Below are positions 31,919 to 44,587 of a stretch of DNA of 64,000 bases, piece after piece. The DNA comes from Arachis hypogaea (Eukaryota > Streptophyta > Magnoliopsida > Fabales > Fabaceae). Each line of letters begins with the position of its first letter. Within the stretch, counting starts at the first letter, position 1. The DNA is taken from the NCBI RefSeq assembly GCF_003086295.3, contig NC_092054.1:38819294-38883293 (forward strand), written 5' to 3'. The translations under genes and the position numbers were made by a program. A model generated the notes under the pieces. That model searched no databases and was not told the origin of the DNA. It saw only the letters and a list, made by a program, of their open reading frames with translations.

Positions 31919-34321
31919 TAACTATGATAGAATGCATAATATAATCATGTGAAAAGAAACTGGGACATAAATAACTTGTATTTATATTGCAGATATATAA
32001 GTTATATCAATAAATCAAGAATAAATGAACCAATAAATATGTATATATAAATTGTTAGCAGTATAGTGATAAACCACTATTTTATGGTTTATCTTGTGCT
32101 AATTTGAGTAGTTTTTATCAATTCTTTGCATACTTATTCATACTATTTGCATGATTTTACAAATCCTTCCCAATTTTGTTCTATTATTGAAAACTTGCTT
32201 CCTAAGCCTTTAAATTGTGTATCTTTAATCCTCTATATACCATTCGATGCCGTTATCTGTGAGTTAAGTGTTTTCAGGCTATATAGGGCAGGAATGGCTT
32301 AGAGGATGGAGAGGAAGCTTGCAAAAAAATGGAAGGAACACAAGAAATAAAGGAGACAACCAGCGAGGATCGACGCGCACGCATGACTCACGCGTGCACG
32401 TGACTTGAAGCTTTTCACAGCGACGCGTACGCGTACCTGACGCGTACGCGTGACAAGCGAAATTGCATGGCGACGCATACGGGTGACACGCGAAGAGGAC
32501 CATCGACGCGTACGCTTGACGTGCGCCACGTGCAGAAATCGTAGAAGACGCTGGGGGCAATTTTGGGCTGAGTTTGGACCCAGTTTTCAGCTCAGAAACA
32601 CATACTAGAGCCAGGTGACAAGCAGAGACTCAACACACATTCACTTTTACACAGTTTTTAGTTTTTAGTTTTGAATCTGAGAGAAAAATACTACTTCCTC
32701 TAGGGTTCTTCATATTCATAGATTTCTAGTTTTGTGCTTTTGATTTGGATGTTGAGAAGAGTCACTACCTCCGTTGAAGTTTCTATCATTCTAGTTTGTT
32801 TCCTTATTTCCTTACTCTTTTATCACCCATTTACCCTGTTCAGAGTTACATATGGATATCTTTGATTTTGGAATTTATTAATGCAAGAAGTATTTTTACA
32901 TTTAATTTCATTGTTGGCTTGAGCATCATCTTTCCTTAATTTATTATTTCAAAATTAGCTTTTATTAATTTAATTTTAGTTACCATGTCTCTTCTCTTTT
33001 CCCTTTACATGTCTACAAAATTGGCATCCATGTCAATGGAGTAGGCTCTTAACTTGACCTTGGGGTTGATTAGTAGGAGACCCTTGAATTGGAATACTCA
33101 AGTGTTAAATTGCAATTGGAAGTTGTTGGCTAACTCTCTAATCACTAACGCTAATCCTTCCATAAGAGAGGATTAGGACTTGTGAATTAGAGTTGGCTTA
33201 ATTAGTTGACTTTCCTTTATTCGGTAAAGGTTAACTAAGTAAAAACAACAACCTCTTATTATTACACTTGGAAAAATTCAACAAGGATAGAACTTCCGAT
33301 TGATCTTTTCCTGGTCAAGGCTTCTTTATTTCAATTACAGAAAACATCTTGTTAATTTTTATTGCTTTAATTTATAATCATTTATTTTCTGTTCTCCAAC
33401 TCTAAAATTTCTCAGAAAATTCCCAACCAATAAAATAGCACTCTTTTGTCAACTCGTTGGGAGACAACCTGGGAATTCTACTCCCAGTATTTTATTCTTA
33501 AATTGTGACAACTCTTTTTAAATTGATAAGCGGAGTTTTCATCGGTTAAGAACTGTACTTGCAACGCTGTTCTTATTATAAATTTCTTAATCGGCAATTT
33601 TTTGCCCGTCATATAGTTACAAAATTACAACAGATTGTTGCTCCATCATTACAAAATCAAAGGATTCTCTCCAGCAATAAATTCATTTAGTTCATGAGTA
33701 CAATAAACACTGCTCATAATATCATAGATAACTCAATAAAAATATTTTCTACCTCTCAAAATAGCTACCAATTCGGACAAACTAATATTTACACACGTTA
33801 GAGGTAATAACTAATTATATAGGAGAAAAAATAAAAAAAAAATCATAGTCAAGTTTCTCTGCAAATATTAGAAAGCAATATAATTTTTCCAATATCTTTA
33901 GAACTTAGTAGGAGGGCCATCCTGATATTTTCATAAAAGAAAAATGAATGTGTAGTGATTCAGATTTCAATTTTCATAAATCAAGATTACTGTTAAAATA
34001 TTAAAGGATAAATGGTCATCATTATACACATCAAATGTAACTGAAAATAAAAGAGGATCAATTTATTACCTTGATGGTTCAATTATTCCACTGTAATTTT
34101 TTCAGAATTTGAATTTATCTCTTGGAGGGTGCAAGGTGTAACTATCTCAAAATGCTTTATAGTTTAAATGAGTGAAAGGTGAAACATTCAGTCTTTTGCA
34201 ATAATTGACAAAAAAAAAAAAGAAAAAAAAGCATTAAAAATTCACATAGATAATAAAATATCTTTTTAAAATCAGTTTTAAGATCTTCATTTCAATGTTA
34301 GAGTGTTGGATTACCATATCC
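31919..34321. repeat. Segmental repeat, copy 2 of 3, interrupted by a solo LTR
   Basis: Copy 2 lacks the first ~140 bp of the unit, runs 31919-32066, and resumes at 33617 after the solo LTR. It extends further right than copy 1, to the GTTAGAGTGTTGGATT block also present at the end of copy 3. Confidence 0.8.
32067..33611 (+). mobile_element. Solo LTR of Ty3-gypsy element
   Basis: 1545 bp with a perfect target repeat tatag at 32062-32066 and 33612-33616. Ends TGATAAACC and CGTCA match the family of the LTR-LTR element at 1492-10610, whose LTRs are 1546 and 1545 bp. Inside, CpG-rich CGACGCG motifs recur at 32371, 32421 and 32471 (50-bp period). No internal domain is present: the product of recombination between the two LTRs of a former full element. 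Confidence 0.9.
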
Positions 34322-34355
34322 CAACTGTTAATTTTGAGGTTGTTTCACTGAAATA

Positions 34356-35333
34356 TAGCATGCTTAAAAAATGAGAAACAATGTTGATTATGCTATTTGC
34401 TTACCAAAATTGAACAAAACAAAATTGTTGACAATTATTAAAATATTAACGAAAAGTTGGGTATTTAAATATACATGTACATCAAGAAAAAACTATGATA
34501 GAATGCATAATATAATCATGTGAAAAGAAACGGTGACAAAAATAACTTGTATTCATATTGCAAATATATAAGTTTTATCAATAAATCAAGAACAAATAAA
34601 CCAACAAATATGTATATATAAATTGTTAGTAACATAGTTACAAAATTAAAATAGATTGTTGCTCCCTCATTACAAAATCAAACGATTCTCTCCAGCAATA
34701 AATTCATTTAGTTCATGAATACAATAAACACTGCTCATAAAATCACAGATAACTCAATAAAAATATTTTCTACCTCTCAAAATAGCTACCAATTCGAACA
34801 AACTAATATTTACACACGTTAGAGATAATAACTAATTATATAGGAGAAAAATTCAAAACAAATCACAGTCAACTTTTTCTGCAAATATTAGAAAGCAACA
34901 TAGTTTTCCCAATATCTTTAGAACCTAGCAGTAGGGCCATCATGATATTTTCATAAAAGAAAAATGAATGTGTAGGAATTCAGATTTCAATTTTCATAAA
35001 TAAAAATTACTGTTAAAATTTTAAGGATAAATTATCCTCAATATACATATCAACTGTAACTGAAAATAAAAGAGGATCAATTTATTATCTTGATGGTTCT
35101 ATTCTTCCACTAAAATTTTTGAGAAATTGAATTTATCTCTTCGAGGGTGCAAGGTGTAACAATGTTAGACTGCTTTATAGTTTAAATGAGTGAAAGGTGA
35201 AACATTCAGTCTTTTGTAATAATTGACAAAAATACCAAAAGAATTAAGAATTCACTAAGACAATAAAATACCTTTTTAAAATCAGTTTCATGATCTTCCT
35301 TTCAATGTTAGAGTGTTGGATTCCCGATATCCC
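34356..35333. repeat. Segmental repeat, copy 3 of 3
   Basis: Direct copy of the unit at 31008 (CATGCTTAAAAAATGAG onward), ending at the same GTTAGAGTGTTGGATT block as copy 2. No LTR inserted. Confidence 0.8.
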
Positions 35334-36064
35334 AGCCACAGAGAACTTTATTTACTGACCAGCATTCTCCCGCTGCTTTGTCCTCTGTATCCATCACCAC
35401 AGCATCAGCGACAAAGACGACATCCCTTGCATTGGCTGCGACCACCACCAAAACCATACCATCATCCACCACCAAAATAGCAACCACCGCAACCACTACC
35501 ATAAATCAACCACCCCGGATTGGGTTGCCTCAACAACGACAAATCCCCTGAAGCTTGGAGCCATCACGAACAGCGTCAAATCCTCCACATCCGCTCTATC
35601 ACAAACTCTATAATATCCACTTCCAACTTAGATTAGAACAATAAGAAGAATAAGAAGAGGAACTAAAGTGAACGGAGAAGATGAAGTGAAAAAAGAGGAG
35701 GAACTAAAGATGAAGAAGAAGAAAAAAGATCAAAGAAGAGTATGAAGAGAGAAAAGGGGAGATACCTAATGGAGAGAGAACGTAAATAATGGGAATGATT
35801 TTTTTTCTCCAAATTTATTTTGAATTCAAAATTCAAAATATCACTAGACTGTGGCGGACAAAGCCAGAGCAATATGAAAAACGCCACGTAGGAACTCCAC
35901 TATGAGCATAACCTTATTTTCAAGGAATGTTATAGGATTGCCAGGACAGAACTTTTGTTGCTATTGCATTCTTTTTTTATTTTGTTAATTGTAACGATTG
36001 TGAGTTGCTGTTTTTGTTTTTTTTATTTTGTTTTTGTTGATTATAATAATTCTGAGTTGTTATT
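35334..36064. other. Low-complexity DNA, no gene seen
   Basis: A CCA/CAC-rich stretch (35390-35510) and a GAAGAA-rich stretch (35635-35760). The open frames here consist of Val/Ala or Ser/Leu runs and are not credible genes. Confidence 0.6.
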
Positions 36065-36073
36065 TTTTTATTA

Positions 36074-36356
36074 GGTTTAATTACTCTATTGGTTCCTATA
36101 ATTTTGCGAAAATTTCAATTAGGTCCTTATACTTTTTTTTCCTTTTAATTAGGTCCCTACACCAAATTTGTTTTTCAATTGAGTCCCTACACTTTTTTTC
36201 CTTTTATTTGACTCCCTGCACCAATTTTTTTTTTAGTTGGGTCCCTATATAATGAAGCCAATTACTACTAAGAGGGACCTAATTGAAAAAAAATTTGGTG
36301 CAGGGACCTAATTGAAAATTTTGTGAAACTATAGAGACCAACAGAGTAATTAAACC
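36074..36356. mobile_element. Mutator-like foldback MITE, 283 bp
   Basis: Terminal inverted repeats GGTTTAATTAC/GTAATTAAACC extend inward over most of the element (AATTAGGTCC blocks in both orientations). Perfect 9-bp target repeat TTTTTATTA at 36065-36073 and 36357-36365. The 9-bp duplication and long inverted repeats point to the Mutator superfamily. No ORF. Confidence 0.9.
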
Positions 36357-36392
36357 TTTTTATTATTATGATTTTGGAATAATTTGTTGATT

Positions 36393-36956
36393 ATGATCTG
36401 TGGTGTGGCTGATGGTGCTGCTGCTGCCTTTTGCGCATCGGTAGGTGGTGTCCTCTTTGCCCTTGAAGAGGCAACTTCATGGTATCTATCTATTTCTGCT
36501 TAGACTATTCATTCTTACTCTCTCAATCTCATACTATCTATAGCTTGTAAATTTGATATTGAGTGAAAGAAAAACTTACTTACCAATCCAATTTTTCTAA
36601 CATTCTCAATAAGATGTTAACTAGATGCAAGAGTTTACGTTGCTTTGATCATCAATGTGTAAAAAGAGTAGCAAACAAAGATGTTACATAGCATAGCCTG
36701 AAAACTCATCATTTTCTTTCTTTTTCTTTAGGTGGAGGAGTGCTCTTTGGTGAAGGACATTTTTCACCACAACAGTAGTTGCTATTGTTTTAACAGCTGC
36801 AATTCAGCTTTGCGCCACCAGGAAATGCGGCTTATTCGGAGAAGGTGGTCTGATAATGTATGATGTTGGTTCTTCCAAGGTAACATACAGTGCCGGCGAC
36901 ATACTAGTAGCAATACTATTGGGAGTCATTGGAGGAGTTCTTGGAATTAATAAGTA
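36393..36956 (+). pseudogene. CLC-type chloride channel gene fragment
   Basis: Two exons. 36393-36481 encodes MICGVADGAAAAFCASVGGVLFALEEATSW-type sequence ending in a split Trp codon; a 250-bp intron with GT-AG ends follows; 36732-36956 continues WRSAL, FFTTTVVAIVL, KCGLFGEGGLIMYDV and LLGVIGGVLG. This is the conserved pore region of plant CLC anion channels/exchangers, including the gating-Glu segment (FALEE). The usual Pro before VGG is Ser. A TGA interrupts the second exon early (after SALW), and the homology stops at TAA. Only about 105 of ~780 residues are present, so it is a decayed fragment beside a MITE. Confidence 0.8.
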
Positions 36957-37794
36957 ATTAATTATCAAGTTATTTCTTTTGGTCTTAGAAAAGTATGAAA
37001 CTCAAAGCATCTCAGCTCTATTGATGAAAGATTATAGGTTGAATTTATATATTTGAAATTATATATAGGTTTTTTAATAATTTTATTTAATATTTAATTA
37101 AACCAGTTGAACTCCGATCGAACCAATGAACCAGTAAATTAGTAGCCTTACCGATTTATTGGCCGGTCCGGTTCTCACAATCTTGGTTTTTATGCTTAAT
37201 CTCTTTAATTAATTAACTGGCAACTAATTGATTTATTGAGAAACTGAAGAACCAAAGAATTGGAAATCAGTTACTAAAGATTTATCATGAAAGATCATTG
37301 CATACGTCAAGATAAGTACCACAAGATTTGATTTCTCTAAGTGCATAAACATCTCCGAAACCCTTGGCTCTCACCATCACTGTCTTTTCTCAAATCAACA
37401 CTCAAGTTCTCTGTCCGCAAGCATTCAAATTCTAAAGGTCTCAGCAAGACTCAATCTTACCCTCTTCAATCCAAGTTCTTTTAATCTAATTAGGTATTTA
37501 ATATGATATTTGCTTGCTCAAGCCTTTAATCCTCGTGAAAATGATATCCACTCATCGTGGGATTACTTGAGTGATCCGGTGCACTTGACAGTATCTGTGA
37601 GTTTAAATTTTTGCTCATCAGGAGTGGACTGAATTATGCTTCCCTGGATGCTCTATTGTGTGTCTTATGCTGATAGGATATCCCTGTGATATGTGTTGCA
37701 TGATCGTCTTTGTTTATTCATTTTGAGAATGTTCACACTTAACTTAAAGTATTAAAATTGATCACCTTAATAATATTTGTTTTGTGTGAACAGG
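36957..37794. other. Repeat debris: MITE end and LTR end-like sequence
   Basis: 37085-37190 (GGCCGGTCCGGTTCTCACAA) resembles the end of a common legume DNA transposon. 37550-37620 (GATCCGGTGCACTTGAC ... CTCATCA) resembles the 3' end of an Athila-type LTR, like those at 5030 and 17550. Neither has a recognisable partner end. Low-confidence remnants. Confidence 0.4.
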
Positions 37795-38960
37795 ACCACG
37801 ATGAGTTCACGGAGGCAGAGCGCTCGGGGAGCAACTCCCAGTGGCGACCAGACGATGGAAGAGAAACCTTTATGGACATAATGAACACTATGGCTGAAGC
37901 TGTGCGTGAGGCAGCGATTGTTGCTGCTAGTGCAGTTGATCATCACGGAGCGAGGAATGGTAACAGGAATGGAGAGAATAACGTGAATGGGATGATGAGT
38001 TGGTGCATCCTGATAGACCTATGCCCCTTGCTACTTTTTTGAAAGTGAATCCATCAAAGTTCAAGGGGACTATTGTTGCAATTAAAGCTGACAACTAGTT
38101 CCGAGGCACTGAGCGATCATTGCGGGCACAACATGTTTCAGAAGAACAGCATGTGAAGTTTGCAACTTACATGCTAGAAAGAAAGGCTGAGTACTAGTGG
38201 CAAGAGATACAGCGACTGCTGCAACAGGATGAAGGTGAGATTCCTTGGAAATTTTTTAAGGAAGAATTCTATAAGAAATATTTCCCTAAGACAGTGTGTG
38301 ATGCCAAAGAGATGGAACTAATGCAGTTGAGGGAGGAAAGTGTGTCGGTTATTGAATATACTCAGAAATTTGATGACTTGTGTTGTTTCTCCAAGATTTG
38401 TCAAGGGAACCCAGCGAACTTTGAGGAATGAAAGTATCTGAAGCTTGAAGGGAGACACCGAGAAAAACTGATAAATTCTGTTGTTCCGCTAGAGATAAGG
38501 AACTTTGCTGAATTAGTGAATAAAAGTCAACTGGTGAAAGAATGTTCGAAGAAACTGGCGATAGCTCGAGAAAAACGTAGGGAGGCCTTAAGAATAGACT
38601 TTATTTAGGATTTACCCCCTCAAGGTGACAACTTTAAAGCCATTGGTCAGTTTCAATGCCAAAATAAAAATCAACGGGATGGTGACTTTCTCACTTGTAA
38701 CAATAGCAACAATAATAACTATAATCCGGGATAAGAAAGAGGCCGACCTCAGCAAACTCGGGGCATTTCGGTATGCTCAAGGTGTAGAAAAGACCATGGT
38801 AGTAGTCCCTATCGATACGGTACAAAATCATGTTATTACTGCAAAAGGAAAGGCATCTGGTAAGAGACTGCCGAAAGAAGATGGCAGATGAGTCTTCTGG
38901 TTCCCAACACCAAGGAAGAGTGTTTACCATGACTACTGGAAATACCAATAGACCCAGTTC
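37795..38960 (+). pseudogene. Broken gag of a Tekay/Del-type Ty3-gypsy element
   Basis: Plus-strand homology to chromovirus-type gag across several frames: FLKVNPSKFKG, AQHVSEEQHVKFATYML, IPWKFFKEEFYKKYFPKTV, KEMELMQLREESVSVIEYT, CFSKICQGNP, PLEIRNFAELVNKS, then a damaged zinc-knuckle (SCYYCKRKG). At least five in-frame stops and several frame slips make it dead. No protease, reverse transcriptase or integrase follows: the sequence passes within about 100 bp into the start of a 3' LTR at 39073, so pol was deleted. Confidence 0.75.
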
Positions 38961-39072
38961 TTTCACTCGAGGTGAGTACTACACTATAAATTTATTTGTG
39001 ATAGATGTTACTACAACTTCTTTTGTGTACGTTAAATTTTGAGGGCAAAATTTTTTGTTAAGGAGAGTAGAA

Positions 39073-42035
39073 TGTAATGACATAGTTTTCAGTGAAACGA
39101 AATTTTCTGGAACGTTCAGTGAAGCAGGCACTTCTACTGCACATGCACTGTATCATCAAGCACCTCGTCATGTCATTAGCTACTAAACTAGCGAAAAATT
39201 GCATTTTCAAGCCACTTCAATTAGAAATTTCAAAAATCTGAGTATACGGTTAGACTCCGCTTAACGAGCTAATTTTAAATATGCAGAAAAAAATAAATAA
39301 TAATATAATAACCGGGTCTAAAATCTACCGGCACTCTCTAATGAACTTAGATATGATAATGCTTCATCATAAATCTTCTATCCTCATGATTATCATATTA
39401 TTAGTGTCATTTATACTAGTAATTCATATGTTTATCTCAAGATGTACTATTACTTTGTTCTAATACATCTAGCTTTAGTAATGATCTCCTAAAAGATATT
39501 TTAACTAACAAACTAGGTGACTAAGCACCATAATGCCACGGCCTCATCTTCATTTAACACCACCAGCTTCCTTCTTCTTCCTCCTTGGCCAAAACTCATG
39601 AAAGAAAATTATGAAAACTTTCATGAACACTTAGCCTTCAAACTCAGTTTTCTTGAAATCTAAAACTCCCACAAAAAATCTAAACCGATTAAAGTGTTTT
39701 TCTCTTTTTTTTCTCTACACACCCATACCAATTTTCATGGAGTAAATCAAGGTATAGTGGTTGTTCTTTCCTCATGAAAGTTTCATCCATGAAGAGCCAT
39801 GTTTAACTTGTTGTTTTTGATATTTTCTCTTTACATCTCTTGTCTAGGTGCCTTATGAACCAAGTAATCTTCAATTTCAGCAAGAGAGAGATGAGGGAAT
39901 CCTTTCTAATATTCTGAAGTAGGTTTAGTTTTTGTGTGCATCATGGTTTTAAAGTTTGTTTTGATTGAAAACTAGGTGAAAAAGTGAGCTAGAAACCTCC
40001 CAAGTGTAATTGTTTTTTAGGGCTACAACAAGAGATAAGGTTTGGCTAAATTATAAACGGTTAATTGTGTTCTTGATGTGTGAATGTTGAACTGATGTTT
40101 GATACTTGAAATTGGATGTTTATATGTTTGATTTTTTATGAAACTTTGATGATTTATATGCTTGACAATTTGGTTTCATGGAAGAGCATGAAAACTGAAC
40201 TATTCCAACTCCAAGCTTGAATCTTGATGAATTTGAGGTGGTTTGGTGGCTAGAAAATGATATTGAAAGTTAAGAAAAATTGGTTATCGAAAAATTTGAA
40301 AAACTTGCTAAAGATCAAATAAAAAATCATGAAGAAATCATGAAGGTTGTTTGGTTTCTTGGTGTTCAAGACACCAGCAGTTGAGTCACTTGGAGGATAT
40401 GATAGTAATTAGTTAAAAGATTAAGGATAAAAAGGTAATTTTACAAGTTTAGGGATATTTTGGATATTAATGAAAAATCAGGGACAAAATGAAAATTTTA
40501 TAAAAAGTGTGGAGGTATTTTAGTCATTATAAAAATATGTAAGGATATTTTGATAATTATGTAAGAATGTTGGGACAAAAATATAATTATTAAAAATTTT
40601 AAGGTCAAAATATAAATAGTTAAAAGTTTTGGGCCAATTTGTAATTTTCTAAAAATTTAAAGATAAAATATTATTAAATGAGTTTTAATAATAAAATATT
40701 AAGATATTATTATTTTATTAATAATAGTATAAGATTAATATTAATATAATAATAGAAGGGCAAAATAAAAGTTTTACTTAAAGATTAGGAACAAAATGAT
40801 AATTTTTTCTAAAAGTTTTAGAAAGATAATTTTAAAGCTCAGAATCTCATAATCTTCTGTATAAAACACATATGGAGAGGTATGAGAAGAGTACTATGAT
40901 TTAGTAAGATGTTAAAAGAATTAAAGAAAGAATAAAATATCTTATGACAACGGAAAACTGAATGATTAAGTAGTCAATTGGCAAGGATGAGAGTTCTGTC
41001 CCGCTTGCTCAGGGTGTGGATTGATTAAATGCTAAATGCAGAGAGTACTCACGGATTGAATGATCATTGATCTTGGAAAAATCTACGGACTGTTGATTGG
41101 TTAAATGCGGGGAGTACCCACAAACTGAATGATTATTGATTTTGGAAAATCCTACGAATTGATTAATTAATGATCTCGGGGACTCCCACAGATTGAAGAT
41201 CACTGTTTCCCATTATACGTATATTATGGCATCAATCTTTGTGACGATTGCCTGTTGTCATGAAGAATAGTATCTTAACCACATCGACACGTATGCACGC
41301 ATTGATGCAATTGGAAAACCATATATAGGACTAATTCTTAGGTAATGTCAAGTTGTATGGTATAAACTGACACGTGAACTCGTGTCCTGTATAGGACAGA
41401 CATGCATCGTACTTGGTTGCGCATATTTTTTATTATGCTTGTTGTATGAATGTATGCTTTCTTTTTTGTATTCTATTCTCTATATTTTCTGTGTGTTATT
41501 GTCTTGTATTCTTTGCTTTATACTGTTGTCTAGTAATAACAAAGAATTAAGAAACTTAACAAACAACTCCACCTTATTAAGAACCCCTAAGTTCTTACTC
41601 CAATCTTTTTTCCACAGATGGAGACGGGAGTTTTTGTCCATGGCCTGCTAGCGATCGTTTCACACGAGGATTCCATTCTGGGTATTCTTCTGAATCTAGG
41701 GCGATCCTCGTTTCTATTTGTACATGTTATGTGACTAGCTACCGTCTACATTCCGTTTATCTTGGACTTTAATTTGGGTCATCTATACATGTTCATTCTA
41801 ACATGACTACATGATGGAACGCCAGTGGACTGCCTAATAATGACGTATGACCATGCAAAAGGAGTAACGGATGATAATTTGACTTTTGATAACATTCAAT
41901 CTGACTCGAGTTTTGAAGACCTAGAACGTATGTTTGCTCGCTTTTGTAGTCTAAAAGGATTAGGTGGACAGAGTCTAAGTTAGCTTGGGTGCCACCTTAG
42001 AGACTTCCTGGACAAGTTAGGACTTGGGATGTTGC

Positions 42036-42106
<71 letters not shown>

Positions 42107-42440
42107 GTTATTATCTAACTACTTCTAGGGGTGTCTTAATTGAGATCTATATGCTGCTAAGGGCTGGATGACTAAGTACTGTTAACTGATACGAGATGTA
42201 TATATGTGTGTGTGTGATTGCTTATAACTGCATTATCTATATTATTATTTATGATTTTATCTGTGTATGTTCTTATTGTTAAACCAAATGTTTTCAAAAA
42301 AATATATATATCCCGCAAAATAACTACGTTTTAACAACGAATCAATCTCATATAATAAATAATAGCTAAATTTAAGGAAATTAAATTGGTAGCGCTCGAC
42401 TTCTAGTATGATCATGACATACCAAAAGTGGGTCGTTACA
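39073..42440 (+). repeat. 3.4 kb LTR of a truncated Tekay/Del-like element
   Basis: Starts TGTAATGACAT after a GAGGGCAAAATTTTTTG-type purine/T block and ends GGTCGTTACA, so its ends form the inverted pair TGTAATGA/TCGTTACA. 3368 bp, a length known for Del/Tekay LTRs. It follows the broken gag. No matching 5' LTR is present, so no target repeat can be assigned. It contains a pure TA run at 42039-42099. Confidence 0.65.
42039..42099. repeat. (TA)n microsatellite
   Basis: About 61 bases of uninterrupted TA inside the long LTR, followed by a shorter TG-rich stretch near 42202-42214. Confidence 0.9.
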
Positions 42441-42585
42441 ACTGCAACATTATTGCTTGGGGGTCAAACAGTTCATCTAGATTTAAGATCCTAATTAATG
42501 CAAAGCCATCTTCCATTTGCAACATAAGCTAAACAAACAATCTAATATTGCAAAGCTGATTAGATAAACAACAACAATAATTTAG

Positions 42586-43370
42586 GATGAAGCACCGATG
42601 GCAAATAAAGAATCTTTAAAATCATTAGACCATACTTTGAAAGACATATTAGCAAATGATATGCCATTTAGAGATAAAGTGATGGTGATGGGAGAAAATT
42701 CATGCTAAGTACTGTCTGTCATACCGAAAGGTAGTAAGTCACAAATAATTTCAACTTCTATAGTTAAGTCTCATTTGTGGCTTTCACTCAAATTCTCCGC
42801 TTGCGATAAAATATGCGATCCCTTAATGATCATGATTTTATTAAGTATCTTATGCACATTAGTGATGAAATTGAGTTTACCATACATGAAGACTTGGTAC
42901 GTATATAAGAAAATATAACAATTCCATGAAAAGGTAAAACATCATTACACAAGTTAATAGAAGAAATATTTCCAAACTTACAATCTCATAGGTGAGATAC
43001 TTCTTACATGGTAGAAAGAGTAATATTGACACCTAAAAATTATGATTTGTAACAGTTTAATGATATAATTATCAATCAATTTTCAGGAGAAGAAGAAAAT
43101 TTAGTATCATTTGATGAGGTAGAAGGATATATTAATAATTTGTATCAACAAAAATATCTTAACTCAATTTTCACAAGTGAGTTGCCACCTCATGTATTGA
43201 AGGTAAAAAAAAAATGTGCATTTTTTATGTTACTGAGAAACATAGAAACTAAGGTTGGCTCATGCGATGTACAAGGTTATTATGTTGTGAAACTTTTCAA
43301 AACATGTTGGATGTAGAAGTTTTAATCGGCCATCATTGTGGAGAAAGAGCATTTTTGCCATAGATAAAAA
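42586..43370 (+). pseudogene. PIF1-like helicase remnant (Helitron type)
   Basis: Begins in the Walker B region (DEAPMANK), then LDHTLKDILAND, PFRDKVMVMG, VIPKGSKSQIISTSIVKSHLW, a frame change to NMRSLND and YLMHISD, and later FTSELPPHVLKVKKK and MLLRNI. These are ordered blocks of the PIF1-family DNA helicases encoded by plant Helitrons. The N-terminal half, including Walker A, is absent because the sequence starts soon after the LTR end at 42440. Several stops (for instance TAA after GENSC) and frame changes show it is dead. Host PIF1 origin is less likely given the repeat-rich setting. Confidence 0.7.
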
Positions 43371-44293
43371 ACATAAAACAACTGAAAATTCAAAACTGCT
43401 CTTTATACTTATCAGAAAGCAATTTCTTATAAGGTTGAATTTTGAATAACAATAAATAAATTATAATGACAAACTATTTTTAAAATAGGGATCTATCTCC
43501 CTAAACATGTTTTTGATTATAGCCAATTATATGTTACTTTATCTTGAAGTGTTTCTCACCCAATTATAAAAATTTTAGTCAAATAAAAAAAATAGATGAA
43601 AAAAAGTTTAAAAATCACAAAAAAACATGATTTTAAAAACAAGTTTGTTACCTTTATCATATGTAATTTATGTTCTTAATATATATGTGTAATTATTTTT
43701 TGGTATAATTCAGTTTTTATATAATTTAATCTTTATAATATTTATATTGATATAGAAATTTTTTTATACAAACTTTAATTTATTGATAATTAATGATTTA
43801 CTTTTTTTTTAATAGACAAATTACTTTCAAAGGATCTCATCAATATATGTTAGGAAATAAAGACAAAAAAACTTGAATATTTGTTTTATTCAAGAGATAT
43901 TTATTAATTAAGGTTAACTGTACTATACTAGAAATATATTAATAAATATCAATTATAGGGTGAAGAATTTTAAAACTTCTAGAATATATGAAAAGATGAG
44001 CCATTAATGTAATTAATGGAACCAATACACAATAAAATAACTAATTTTTTATTAATTAATACGAAAATTGCATTAAATATACATATTTCTGTTTCTATAT
44101 TAATAATCATATATTTTTTAATAGGTTTATCCTCTTAAAATTTATTTTATTAGTTGAGAAGGTATAGTTAAAGCAAACAAGATTTAGTTTTCGAAAGATG
44201 ATTAAAAAAATACTAATCCAAAAAATAAAAGATAATGTAATTATTGTAATTAAATGTTATAAATATATACTTATTATCTATCTCCTTCTATCT
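43371..44293. other. AT-rich DNA, no gene seen
   Basis: No ORF, repeat boundary or coding resemblance found. Confidence 0.6.
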
Positions 44294-44302
44294 TTTATTA
44301 TA

Positions 44303-44578
44303 GAGAAAAAGATAAATAGGTCTCTGACCTTTTGTTCCGTGGATATTTTCGTCTCTGACCATTAAAAAATACTTTTAAGTCCCTGACCTTCACAAAACTT
44401 GGACGGATCAGTCCTTGACGGAGACATTTGGACGGATCAGTCCCTGACGGAAGCATTTAGATGGAGGGACTGATCCGTCTAAGTTTTGTGAAGGTCAGGA
44501 ACTTAAAAATATTTTTCAATGGTCAGAGACAAAAATATCCGTAGGACAAAATGTCAGGAATCTATTTGTCCTTTTCTC
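44303..44578. mobile_element. Mutator-like foldback MITE, 276 bp
   Basis: Inverted ends GAGAAAAAG/CTTTTCTC with long internal inverted repeats (CCTGACCTTCACAAAAC and its complement). Perfect 9-bp target repeat TTTATTATA at 44294-44302 and 44579-44587. Confidence 0.9.
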
Positions 44579-44587
44579 TTTATTATA

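Noticed and set aside
35308..35502. Val/Ala-rich minus-strand frame
   Set aside because: Low-complexity CCA-type sequence next to the end of the segmental repeat; no homology pattern.
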